Shown here: piece after piece, positions 34,444-45,975 of the stretch | How positions within the stretch are numbered: position 1 is the first letter of the stretch | How the letters are laid out: the number at the start of each line of letters is the position of its first letter | Assembly (NCBI RefSeq): GCF_001613105.1 | Contig: NZ_BDBS01000033.1 | Coordinates: forward strand, 81,575-145,574 | Reading direction: 5' to 3' | DNA from: Nocardia pseudobrasiliensis NBRC 108224 | GTDB taxonomy: Bacteria; Actinomycetota; Actinomycetes; Mycobacteriales; Mycobacteriaceae | Length of the DNA: 64,000 nt | Made by a program: the position numbers and the translations under genes | Notes under the pieces: generated by a model | Databases searched by the model: none | Seen by the model: only the letters and a program-made list of their open reading frames with translations | Told to the model about the DNA's origin: nothing

Positions 34444-36129
34444 TTATCGCACGGCCGTGGTGGTCGCCGCCGCGGACGGCGTGGTCGTGGGCGTCGTGGT
34501 CGGTGCGGTCGTGGTCGGCTTGGCCGATTCGGTCGTGGTCGGCGCGACCGTGGGGGTGGTGGTCGGTGCGGATGTGGTCGCCTCGGGAGTGGTTGTCGCC
34601 GTGGCGGATCCGGACGTGGTCGCCGGGGTGGTGGTCGCGGTCGTGGTCGCCGCGCCGCCGGTGGTGGTCGCGGTGCTGGTCGCCGCGGCCGAGGTGGTGG
34701 TGACCGGCGGGTTCGTCTTCTCCTTCTTGGCGGAGTCGGCGGCCTTGTACGCGGCGTCCAGATCGGCGGCGTTGGGCTGGTAGTTCGTATCGACCTGCTT
34801 GCCCGCCTGCGCCTCCTGGGCCAGATGGGTGAGCCAGGCCGCCGCGTATTCGGCCGAGGTCATCGGTCGCCCGTTGGCCTGATCGGCGTTCTTCCAGTAG
34901 TCGAAGTGATGACCGCTGGCATTGGGGCCGAGAGTGAGGTTGTACGGATCGCTCATGACGACCGGAATGGTGTTCTGGTTGGTCACGATGAGGCCGACGA
35001 TCTCGTTGAAGACCTTCTGCGGCAGATAGGCCAGCGGGGACATCTGATCCTTGGCGATGGCATCGGCCTTCGGCGCGGGCGGCGGCGTCTGGCCCGGCTT
35101 GTAGGCGGGATCCGAGACTCGCAGCAGCACCGACAGGAAGGTCTCGTCGCTGGCCATCCAGTTCGGCTGGGTGGAGATGTAGTTGAATGCGTTGAACGCG
35201 ATCTTGCCGAGGGTGACCGCGACGTCCTGACCGGTCGCCGGATTCAGCCCCTCCCTCTCCAACTTGTCGGCATTGATCTGGCGGCCGACATTGACCACCA
35301 GCTGCAGCAGCGAGATGTTCTGCGGCGCGGCGCAGGTCAGATCGCCCTCGGAGCAGAACGAGGCGACCTTGCCGTTCAGCTTGCCGAAGCCGCCGGCCTG
35401 ACCGGGCAGCGCGCCCTGACCGGAAATCGGCGACACAGTGCCGTTCTGGTACTTCTGATCGAAGTTGTCCGGATGGGTCGGATCCTTCGCGCCGATGAAC
35501 GGCCCGTCACCCGCCGAGCGGCCCGAATCGGCGAGGATCACAACGCCGTTGACCTTGTTCGGATCGACGATGCCGTAGTTGCCGTCCTTGTCGGCTTCCT
35601 GATTGCCGATCTGCATGGCGACCCGGCGCACGACGTCCGCGCCCTCGCTGTAACCGACGATCGCGAATTTGGTGTCCGGGCAGGCCTTGCGGATCTCGGT
35701 CATGACCCGTTCGGTATTCGCGACACCGGCATTGACCGCATCCTCGTAGGTCGCCATATTCGCCGGATATGCGATGTACATGGCGGCATAGGAATTGGGG
35801 TCGCTCACCGCGCCCGCGGGAGCGTTGACGATCGGGTCCTCCCAGTGGCTGCTGTAGTCACTGGCCGCCGCGGCGGGCAACTCCTCGCCGTGCGCCCCGA
35901 CCAGCAGCTTCGTGGTTCCGGCCGCCGGGCTGTCGCCGCGTCCGGCCACCGAGATGGTCACCATGTCATGGCATTCGGTGACGGAGGCTTTCAGCTGCGT
36001 ATCGGCGGTGCGGGTGGCATTCGTCGACGGCAGCAGCGCGACCGCGACGATCGCCGCCACCCCCAGCGTCGCGGGCGCCGCGATCGCCGAGGCGATCCGG
36101 TGCCGCACCAGGAACTCGCGGAAGGACAT
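34444..36129 (-). CDS. exported cutinase-family serine hydrolase with Thr-rich tail
   Basis: This 561-aa protein has an N-terminal membrane anchor or signal (IASAIAAPATLGVAAIVAVALL, residues 12-33). A cutinase-like domain follows: nucleophile GYSEGAD near 158, the Asp loop SFCSEGDLTC near 262 with two Cys, and His in ASGHHFDYW near 395. The last 90 residues are almost only Thr, Ala, Pro and Ser, a mucin-like tail likely O-mannosylated or wall-spanning. Mycolata cutinases are lipases or phospholipases of the envelope. It is longer than Mtb Rv3802c (about 336 aa). Confidence 0.85.
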   Translation of the reverse strand: MSFREFLVRHRIASAIAAPATLGVAAIVAVALLPSTNATRTADTQLKASVTECHDMVTISVAGRGDSPAAGTTKLLVGAHGEELPAAAASDYSSHWEDPIVNAPAGAVSDPNSYAAMYIAYPANMATYEDAVNAGVANTERVMTEIRKACPDTKFAIVGYSEGADVVRRVAMQIGNQEADKDGNYGIVDPNKVNGVVILADSGRSAGDGPFIGAKDPTHPDNFDQKYQNGTVSPISGQGALPGQAGGFGKLNGKVASFCSEGDLTCAAPQNISLLQLVVNVGRQINADKLEREGLNPATGQDVAVTLGKIAFNAFNYISTQPNWMASDETFLSVLLRVSDPAYKPGQTPPPAPKADAIAKDQMSPLAYLPQKVFNEIVGLIVTNQNTIPVVMSDPYNLTLGPNASGHHFDYWKNADQANGRPMTSAEYAAAWLTHLAQEAQAGKQVDTNYQPNAADLDAAYKAADSAKKEKTNPPVTTTSAAATSTATTTGGAATTTATTTPATTSGSATATTTPEATTSAPTTTPTVAPTTTESAKPTTTAPTTTPTTTPSAAATTTAVR

Positions 36130-36247
36130 GTCCCTATCCCCATTTCATAACCGAGAAGCAAATACGAACAGGCCCCCCGACGGGCCATGTGCCATCAGAG
36201 ACGTCGTAAAACAGGCCGCCGGTGTTACCGTGTGGCATCGGTTATGG

Positions 36248-36277
36248 GCTCGAGATCGGCTTTCTCCGACCTCGAGC
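36248..36277 (-). terminator. hairpin after the dprE1-like gene
   Basis: GCTCGAG (36248-36254) pairs with CTCGAGC (36271-36277), with an inner TCGG/CCGA stem and a 6-nt loop. It lies 34 bp beyond the stop of the dprE1-like gene and upstream of the cutinase start, as expected for a terminator between two same-strand genes. Confidence 0.6.
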
Positions 36278-36310
36278 GCGGGTCAAGCCCCTGAAAACAA
36301 CTGCATTCGA

Positions 36311-37714
36311 TCAGTCGTCCGCGACCAGTCGCAGCCGCCGCGCAAGATCGGATACGAATATCCGCTCCGGATCGACGGTCGCGCGGATACGCCGCCACTC
36401 GTCGAGTCGCGGATACATGGCGGAGATCAACTCGGGTGTCGTGCGCGATTCCTTGGCGAAGTACAGCCGACCGCCGGCCGCAAGCACCCGACGATCCAGT
36501 TCGGCGCAGAACTCGTTCAGGCCCGGTGCGAGCGGAAAGTCCAGGCTCAGCATGAATCCCGGATGTGGCCAGGACAGCGGTGCCGGACTACTCGAGCCCA
36601 TGCGTTTGAACACGTTGAGAAATGACCTGTGCCCGGAATGCGCGATCGCTCGCACGGCCTCGGCCAGTCGATCTTCCGCGCCGAACGGCATCGAGAACTG
36701 GTACTGCAGAAAACCGCGACGTCCGTAGGCGCGGTTCCATTCCCCGATCACATCCAGTGGATGGAGGAACTGCGTGATGTTCTGGATCTGACCGCGGGCC
36801 TGCTTACCGAAGACGCGATAGGTGAGCTCACCGCCGATTCGTGTGGTCAGGTTGTTGACCATTCCGCTGGGGAAGATGTCGGGCACGGTGAGCAGTTGAG
36901 GCGCGGCGAAATGCAGCGGATCGCGGCGGAGCTTGACCGGTAGTTGATCGACGGTCGCGAGGTTTCCGCGGCTGAAACCCGCCCGGCCCAGCTTCGCATC
37001 TGTACTGATCGTGTCCGGCACGGCCACCGAGTATTCGTAGCCTTCGTCCGACCCGTCGGTCAGCAGCCGCATCGTCTCATCGAGATTGCGGGTCCGCTCG
37101 CAATCGACGATGAAGTACGCGGTCTCGGTGTGCTTCATCCGCACTCGCGCCCGCAGCACGATGCCGGTCAGGCCCATGCCGCCGACGGTGGCCCAGAACA
37201 GTTCCGCCTCGTCGCCTTCCGGTGCGAGCGTGCGCACCGAGCCGTCGGCGATGAGCAGATCCAGGGACAGCACGTGATTGCCGAAGCTGCCGTGCGAATG
37301 ATGGTTCTTGCCATGGATATCCGAGGCGATCGCGCCCCCGACGGTCACCTGCCGGGTACCGGGAAGCACCGGAACCCACAGTCCGAACGGCAGTACCGCG
37401 CGCATCAGCGCGTCCAGGCTGACCCCCGCGTCGACGTCGACGACGCCGCTGTCGGGATCGATATCGTGAATGCGGGCCAGGGCGGTCATATCGATGACCA
37501 GGCCACCGCCGTTCTGCGCCGGATCGCCGTAGCTGCGGCCCAGGCCCCGAGCGATGACCCCCCGTGGTCCGGCCGTGCGGACAGCGCGTGCGATCGCGTC
37601 GATATCGGGCGTGGAAAGCACTCGTGCCACGGTCGGCGCGGTCCGACTCCAGCCCGACAACGGGCGTCGATCAATCACCGACCCACTACTAGTGTAATTC
37701 ACTGGGACCACCAT
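36311..37714 (-). CDS. DprE1-like decaprenylphosphoryl-ribose oxidase with Cys387-to-Ser change
   Basis: This 467-aa FAD enzyme is collinear with Mtb DprE1 (461 aa). Shared parts include ARGLGRSYGDPAQNGGGLVI, PFGLWVPVLPGTRQVTVGGA, DIHGKNHHSHGSFGNHV (FAD-linked His), NVFK (Lys367 equivalent) and GRLYFAKESRTT (Lys418 equivalent). Activity therefore looks retained: oxidation of decaprenylphosphoryl-ribose for arabinan synthesis. The segment that in Mtb reads GWNICVDF reads GFMLSLDF here, so the benzothiazinone-reactive Cys is Ser390. No dprE2 is adjacent, so this is probably an accessory copy. It is divergent from rpoB2. The ATG at 37714 is chosen; GTG starts 1-4 codons later are possible. Confidence 0.85.
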   Translation of the reverse strand: MVVPVNYTSSGSVIDRRPLSGWSRTAPTVARVLSTPDIDAIARAVRTAGPRGVIARGLGRSYGDPAQNGGGLVIDMTALARIHDIDPDSGVVDVDAGVSLDALMRAVLPFGLWVPVLPGTRQVTVGGAIASDIHGKNHHSHGSFGNHVLSLDLLIADGSVRTLAPEGDEAELFWATVGGMGLTGIVLRARVRMKHTETAYFIVDCERTRNLDETMRLLTDGSDEGYEYSVAVPDTISTDAKLGRAGFSRGNLATVDQLPVKLRRDPLHFAAPQLLTVPDIFPSGMVNNLTTRIGGELTYRVFGKQARGQIQNITQFLHPLDVIGEWNRAYGRRGFLQYQFSMPFGAEDRLAEAVRAIAHSGHRSFLNVFKRMGSSSPAPLSWPHPGFMLSLDFPLAPGLNEFCAELDRRVLAAGGRLYFAKESRTTPELISAMYPRLDEWRRIRATVDPERIFVSDLARRLRLVADD

Positions 37715-38074
37715 ACCGGTCGTGGATGCGCATATTGGCGGATTACCGCTAATCGACTTGACCGGCAACCTATTCGATGTCATTATTAATAGGGGAACGC
37801 ACTCGATAATTGGTGCAAATATTGTCGTGCTCTCGACATTCTTCCAATCGGGGTGTAATTTAGGAATCCGCACCGGGGCGCGTGCTGTCCGACTCTCGAA
37901 ATACGAATCGACCGTGGATTCGGCTTTGTCTGCATGCCGATTACCACCCGTTGTTTGTCGAGTCAGGTCCGGATGTCGCGGGCGCGGTGCACAGGAAAAC
38001 CTCCGACAGGACAAGCAGATACCGGGCCGACCGCACGCGGGTGCGGGCGGTGCGAGGTGCTGGAAGGATGTATC
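37715..38074. promoter_or_regulatory. AT-rich divergent region between dprE1-like and rpoB2
   Basis: This 360-bp spacer has clearly lower GC between 37720 and 37870 than its surroundings. It contains the rpoB2 promoter (37758-37786), a near-palindrome ATTGGCGG/CCGCTAAT (37734-37753) and a CAATAT box on the minus strand (37732-37737). The last 18 nt (GTGCTGGAAGGATGTATC) match the segment that precedes the mycobacterial rpoB start. No gene is seen. Confidence 0.55.
37758..37786 (+). promoter_or_regulatory. candidate rpoB2 promoter
   Basis: TTGACC (37758-37763), a 17-bp spacer and CATTAT (37781-37786) make a near-consensus housekeeping promoter. The predicted start near 37793 gives a leader of about 280 nt before the TTG start codon. 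Confidence 0.5.
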
Positions 38075-41455
<3,381 letters not shown>

Positions 41456-41896
41456 CGCTGTGCGCGGGCAATGAGAATTCCATCAGACGTGCCATCAGTC
41501 CCGGCGCGACGCCCGCGAACCACCGTGTCAGGCGACTGCTCAACGACGGCACCACCGTCGCCTTTCCGCGGGCCGCACCGAGCAGCAGCGCCCGCGCGAC
41601 GGCATCGGCGGTGATCGGCGTACCGCTGTTCAAGGCCGCCAATTCCGCTGGCCTGGTGGCTGATTCACCGGCCAGCTGCGGCGTGTCGACATCCGGCGGC
41701 AGCACCACGGTGACCGCGCTGCCGCCGCTGTCGGCCATCGGCGTGGACTATCTGTTCGAGCCCGATGTACTCGTCGAGGTCGAGGCGTTCGCCGTACTCG
41801 ACTGAACCGGAATGTCGATACCGCGCGCGCCGCTCCGACGTCTCGGGTGAGGATGGGCCGACCGGCGCGTCCGCAGCCTGGCACAAGGAGCCGATG

Positions 41897-42289
41897 ATGA
41901 AGTACGTGATCCTGATTCACTCCAACCCGCAGCCGTGGGGACATCCGACCTCGGACTATCTACCCGAATATCAGGACATGTCGCAGGCCGAGCGGGATCG
42001 GGTGAACTCCGATTTCGAGAAGCTGCTCGGCGAACTGCACGAGAAGGGGGAGCTGATCACGGGCGAGGCGCTGGGCGCGCCTGAATCCTCGCGACTGTAT
42101 CGGTGGGGTGATGGCAAACCGCTCGTCACCGACGGTCCGTATTCGGAGGCCAAGGAGCATTTGGCCGGATTCTTCCTCATCGATGTGGACAGTCGTGCGC
42201 GGGCCGAGGAGATCGTCGCGCATTTCGCCGGACCGGGCGAGACCGTCGAATTGCGGCCCACCATGCGGCCGGGCGGTGACGATCAATGA
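41897..42289 (+). CDS. DGPF/YCII-related domain protein
   Basis: This 130-aa protein has the DGPF-family motif as VTDGPYSEAKEHLAGFFLIDVDS near residues 75-97 and a ferredoxin-like MKYVILIHS start. Genes of this family sit beside ECF42 sigma factors, as here, where the stop overlaps the sigma-factor start (ATGA). AAGGAG is 6 nt before ATG 41897; ATG 41894 is also possible. The biochemical role is unknown; it is probably regulated by, or a partner of, the sigma factor. Confidence 0.85.
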   Translation: MKYVILIHSNPQPWGHPTSDYLPEYQDMSQAERDRVNSDFEKLLGELHEKGELITGEALGAPESSRLYRWGDGKPLVTDGPYSEAKEHLAGFFLIDVDSRARAEEIVAHFAGPGETVELRPTMRPGGDDQ

Positions 42290-43551
42290 GTGTGCGGGTG
42301 GTCGAGGATGTGTGGCGGCGCGAGTCGCCGCATATCCTCGCCGCCCTGCTGCGCAGGCACGGTGATCTCGGCGACTGTGAGGACGCCGCGCAGGAGGCCG
42401 CCGAAGCGGCCGCGCGGCAATGGGATCGCGACGGCGTGCCCGACAATCCGCGCGGCTGGCTGATCCGGGTCGCCTCGCGGCGGCTGATCGACCGGCTGCG
42501 GGCCGACCGGGCACGGGCGGGGCGCGAGGAAGCCGTGGCCGTCGCGCAGCCGGGCGATGCGTATCTCGCGCCACCGGCCGATCACGCGCGACCCGCCGCG
42601 GAGGATGATCGGTTGCGGCTGTTTCTGCTGTGCTGTCATCCGAGCCTGAGTCGCTCCTCGCAGGTCGCCCTGACCCTGCACGCGGTCGCCGGTTCGACCA
42701 CCGCGCAGCTCGCCGCAGCGTATCTGGTGCCGGAACGCACCATGGCACAGCGTCTTTCGCGCGCGCGTGCGACGCTGCGCGCGGCCGGTGCGGTATTCGA
42801 GCTCCCGGCCGATACCGAACTGCCCGCGCGCATCGCGGCCGTACTCGACGTCTGCCATCTGCTGTTCACCGAGGGGCATACGCGTTCGGACGGCGGCGCA
42901 CTGGTGGATTCGGATCTGGCCGAGGACGCGATTCGCCTCACCCGGCAGTTGCACACGGCGCTGCCCGATCACGACGAGGTCGCGGGCGCGCTGGCCCTGA
43001 TGTTGCTCACCCATGCCCGCGCGTCCGCCCGAACCGTCGGCGGAGAACTGATACCGCTGGCCGAACAGGACCGCTCCCGATGGGATCCAGAGCAGATCGC
43101 CGAGGGTGTGCACATCCTCGAAAAGGTGTTGCCGCGTGGGCATGTCGGCCGGTTCCAGCTACAGGCCGCGATCGCCGCCGTGCACGCTGAGGCGAGCGCC
43201 TGGGAGAGCACCGACTGGCGGCAGATCAGCGTGCTCTACGCCATGCTCACCCGTGTAGCGCCCAGTCCGATCGTGACGCTCAATCGGGCGGTGGCGATCG
43301 GTATGTCGGTGGGTGCCGCGGCCGGTTTGGCGCTGGTCGAGCCGTTACTCGACGATCCGGTCATGCGACGGCATCACCGAACCCATGCCGTGCGCGCCCA
43401 TCTGCTGGAAATGTCCGGCGACCCGGTGTCGGCCGTCGAAAGCTATCGCCAAGCGGCCCGGCTCACCGCCAGCCTGCCCGAACAGCGCTACCTCAATGCT
43501 CGAATGCGCCGACTCGAACCGAAGCGAGTCGACTATCGCGCCGCGCCATAG
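42286..43551 (+). CDS. ECF sigma factor with long C-terminal extension (ECF42-like)
   Basis: This 421-aa protein has sigma region 2 (residues 10-75, with CEDAAQEAAEAAARQW and NPRGWLIRVASRRLIDRLR) and region 4 (SRSSQVALTLHAVAGST, then AYLVPERTMAQRLSRARATL). About 230 residues of TPR-like helical extension follow (VLYAMLTRVAPSPIVTLNRAVAIGM). That extension and the neighbouring DGPF gene define the ECF42 group, in which the extension replaces an anti-sigma factor. The start overlaps the DGPF stop by 4 bp. The 3' end overlaps the convergent serine hydrolase by 19 bp. Confidence 0.9.
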   Translation: MSVRVVEDVWRRESPHILAALLRRHGDLGDCEDAAQEAAEAAARQWDRDGVPDNPRGWLIRVASRRLIDRLRADRARAGREEAVAVAQPGDAYLAPPADHARPAAEDDRLRLFLLCCHPSLSRSSQVALTLHAVAGSTTAQLAAAYLVPERTMAQRLSRARATLRAAGAVFELPADTELPARIAAVLDVCHLLFTEGHTRSDGGALVDSDLAEDAIRLTRQLHTALPDHDEVAGALALMLLTHARASARTVGGELIPLAEQDRSRWDPEQIAEGVHILEKVLPRGHVGRFQLQAAIAAVHAEASAWESTDWRQISVLYAMLTRVAPSPIVTLNRAVAIGMSVGAAAGLALVEPLLDDPVMRRHHRTHAVRAHLLEMSGDPVSAVESYRQAARLTASLPEQRYLNARMRRLEPKRVDYRAAP

Positions 43552-44618
43552 GCGGCCATCACGATGCTCAGGCCGCGATCGTCGCCCAGCGGTCCCTGCT
43601 CGAGCATGCGGTTCATCACATACGAAACCGTCAGGCGTGCATCGAGATCGACGGTGACGATCGAACCGCCCCAGCCGCCCCAGGTGCACATCCGTCCCTG
43701 CAGGGCGTAGCCCATGCCGTAGCGCACCCGGGTGCCCAGTACCTCGTCCTCGCCGAGGAACTGTTCCTCGAGTACGCGCTCGCAGCCCGCCTCCGACAGC
43801 AGTCGCGCGCCGCGCGCCCGGCCGCCGCAGGCGAGTACCGACTGCACGGCGGCGACCGACCGCGCGTTGCCGTAACCGTTCACCGAGGGGATCTCCGCCC
43901 TGCGCCACGCCTCGGTGTCGGCGATTCGCGCCGGGATGGGCGGATTTCCGGGGCCCCGGGCGACGATTTCGGGCGGTCGGGTCTCGGGCGGGATGATCGA
44001 GGCGGCCCGGTGGTCGTGCTCGGCGGCCAACCCGATGTGGAAATCCGCGCCCAGTGGACCGGCGACCTCCTCGGCGAAGTACACCCCGAGGCTGCGGCCG
44101 GTCGCCCGGCGGACGATCTCGCCGATCAGATACCCCTGGGTCACCGCGTGATAGCCGCCCGCCACGCCGGGCTCCGAACTCGGAACCTGTTCTGCCAGTA
44201 GGGTTGTCATCCGCTGCCAGTCGTAGAGCTGTTCGGTGCGCACCGGCTCGCGCCACGTGGCCAGGCCCGAGGTATGGCCGAGTACATGCCGCACCAGCAC
44301 CTTTTCCTTGCCCGCGGCGGCGAATTCGGGCCAGTACCTCGCCACCGGCGCGTCCAGGTCGATCTCGCCGCGATCGGCGAGGATCAATGCGCACAGTGCG
44401 GCCATCGTCTTGGTGGTGGACCAGACGCAGGTGATCGTGTCCCGCTCCCACGGCCGAGTGCGCTCGGCATCGGCGTACCCGCCCCAGATATCCACTACCG
44501 GTTCGTCGTTCAGGTATACCGCGACGGACGCGCCGACATCTCGATCGTCCAGCGACGCCGACAGGGCCTCTCGCACGACGTCGAATCGCTCGTCACAGGC
44601 ACCCTCGATCTGGGCCAT
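43533..44618 (-). CDS. class C beta-lactamase-like serine hydrolase
   Basis: This 361-aa protein carries the SxxK tetrad STTK near residue 67, a Tyr motif YHAVTQGYLIGE near 155 and WGGWGGS near 315 at the place of the third motif. There is no export signal. This family covers esterases and D-aminopeptidase-like enzymes more often than true beta-lactamases (EstB/LACTB-like). It lies downstream of a MarR gene on the same strand, 87 bp away, possibly in the same transcript. Confidence 0.85.
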   Translation of the reverse strand: MAQIEGACDERFDVVREALSASLDDRDVGASVAVYLNDEPVVDIWGGYADAERTRPWERDTITCVWSTTKTMAALCALILADRGEIDLDAPVARYWPEFAAAGKEKVLVRHVLGHTSGLATWREPVRTEQLYDWQRMTTLLAEQVPSSEPGVAGGYHAVTQGYLIGEIVRRATGRSLGVYFAEEVAGPLGADFHIGLAAEHDHRAASIIPPETRPPEIVARGPGNPPIPARIADTEAWRRAEIPSVNGYGNARSVAAVQSVLACGGRARGARLLSEAGCERVLEEQFLGEDEVLGTRVRYGMGYALQGRMCTWGGWGGSIVTVDLDARLTVSYVMNRMLEQGPLGDDRGLSIVMAAYGAAR

Positions 44619-44705
44619 GAGCGGTACCCAACTCGGTTTTCTCGTTTCGCGCCAGTGAATTTCGGCGCGCCAGCCTGCTTGCCGTTCTATTGCGGGCCGA
44701 GGTTC

Positions 44706-45113
44706 TCAGGCGCGGAGCTCGGCGACGAATTCGGTCAATCGGTTGTCCGCGGCCGCCTCGTTCAGGGCCTCGGTCACGGCCTTCCGGTAGGTCGGCTCGG
44801 CCTTCGCGTGCAGCGCGCGCCCCTGCTCGGTGATCACGGTGTAGACGCCGCGGCGGTCCTTGGGGCACAGGTCGCGCTGGGTGAGCCCGGCTGATTCGAG
44901 GCGGGCGACCAGGCGGCTGACCGAACTCTGGTTGAGCCCGACCAGTTCGGCCAACTCCTGCATGCGCAGCTCACCGTCGTCGGCGTGCACGAGCTGACAC
45001 AGGGCCTGATACTCCGACATTCCGATCCCGTGCCGCCGCTGCATCTCCTTGGCCAGCCGTTGGCTCACCATGCCGTGCAGCGTCACGACCCGATCCCAGA
45101 CCACCGTGTCCAT
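44706..45113 (-). CDS. MarR-family transcriptional regulator
   Basis: This 135-aa winged-helix protein has the recognition region LRMQELAELVGLNQSSVSRLVARLESAGL (residues 55-83) and wing LCPKDRRGVYTVITEQGR. The ATG at 45113 with AGGAAGG upstream is preferred to a longer frame from 45170. It is divergent from the RidA gene. The intergenic region holds clustered TGCAT half-sites over a promoter, so it probably represses ridA and itself. Confidence 0.85.
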   Translation of the reverse strand: MDTVVWDRVVTLHGMVSQRLAKEMQRRHGIGMSEYQALCQLVHADDGELRMQELAELVGLNQSSVSRLVARLESAGLTQRDLCPKDRRGVYTVITEQGRALHAKAEPTYRKAVTEALNEAAADNRLTEFVAELRA

Positions 45114-45130
45114 GCCCCACCGCCTTCCTG

Positions 45131-45191
45131 TTGACATCAGATTACATGCAGTGACAATATCTGCATGCACCTACATTAATTGCATGTGCAT
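45131..45191. promoter_or_regulatory. ridA promoter with clustered TGCAT half-sites (candidate MarR operator)
   Basis: TTGACA (45131-45136), an 18-bp spacer and CAATAT (45155-45160) form a plus-strand promoter. CATGCA (45145-45150) and TGCATG (45162-45167) are inverted around the -10. ATGCAC (45165-45170) and GTGCAT (45186-45191) form a second inverted pair. This suits cooperative binding of the neighbouring MarR protein. Confidence 0.5.
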
Positions 45192-45211
45192 ACAGATACT
45201 GGAGGACCGCC

Positions 45212-45607
45212 ATGACCGCCCAGCGCGCCGAGAAGATCGCCACCACCCCCGATTGGTATGAGCCGTACAAGATTTCGCAGGCCATCAAGGCGAACGGCCT
45301 CATCCACGTATCGGGTCAGGCGGGCATCGACGAGCGGGGACGCACCGTCTCCGACGACTTCCTGACCCAGGGGCGACAGGCGTTCGCCAATATCCGCAAG
45401 GTGCTGGCACAGGCCGGAGCCCACCTGGACGATGTGATCAAGGTCGGCATCTTCGTCACCGATATGGCCGCCAACCTCGACAAGGTGATTCAGCTCCGCG
45501 GCGAGTTCCTCGTCGAGCCCTACCCCGCCGACACCCTGCTCGAGGTCTCCTCCCTCGCCCAGCCCGACTGGCAGATCGAGGTGGAGGTCACCGCCCTGGC
45601 CCGCTGA
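45212..45607 (+). CDS. RidA-family (YjgF/Rid) protein
   Basis: The Rid fold of this 131-aa protein is shown by LIHVSGQAGIDERG (near 30), FANIRKVLAQAGAHLDDVIKVGIFVTD (near 58-85) and the end IEVEVTALAR. In classical RidA an Arg near residue 105 deaminates imines; the matching segment here lacks it (LLEVSSLAQP), so it may belong to another Rid subfamily. GGAGGA precedes ATG 45212. It is divergently paired with MarR. Confidence 0.85.
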   Translation: MTAQRAEKIATTPDWYEPYKISQAIKANGLIHVSGQAGIDERGRTVSDDFLTQGRQAFANIRKVLAQAGAHLDDVIKVGIFVTDMAANLDKVIQLRGEFLVEPYPADTLLEVSSLAQPDWQIEVEVTALAR

Positions 45608-45618
45608 GCAGCGGTGAA

Positions 45619-45975
45619 TTGGTCGCCCACCCTTGCGTATTCGTGGTGACCCCGCTGCTGCGCGAGATCCGGCCCGGCGCCTATGACCGACTGCTCGCGG
45701 TGGTGATCGATCCGATGAGTTACGGCAGGGTGTACCTGCTCGGGGATGCGGCGCATATCGTTCCGCCGATGAGCGCCAAGGGAATTCATCTCGCCCTGCA
45801 CGACGCCGAGGTGCTCGCCCGCGCTGTCATCGACCACATCCACAGGGACGATTCGACGCTGCTCGGCGAGTACTCCGCCTTCCGCAGGCAGATCGCCCGG
45901 GCCGAACTGGAACGCCAATCCAGCTCGCGCGCAGCGGGCAAACTCTTCGGAGAACTGCTCGCCGGAATCAATTGA
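45619..45975 (+). pseudogene. C-terminal fragment of an FAD-dependent aromatic monooxygenase
   Basis: The frame encodes YGRVYLLGDAAHIVPPMSAK followed by GIHLALHDAEVLARAVID. This is the GD motif and following helix of 4-hydroxybenzoate-3-monooxygenase-type enzymes (PobA). The N-terminal FAD-binding domain and most of the substrate domain are missing; homology begins abruptly 11 bp after the ridA stop. No convincing start or ribosome-binding site is present. Confidence 0.7.

Noticed and set aside
43533..44618. True class C beta-lactamase (antibiotic resistance)
   Set aside because: It has SxxK and a Tyr motif but no export signal and no clear KTG; an esterase-like role is likelier.
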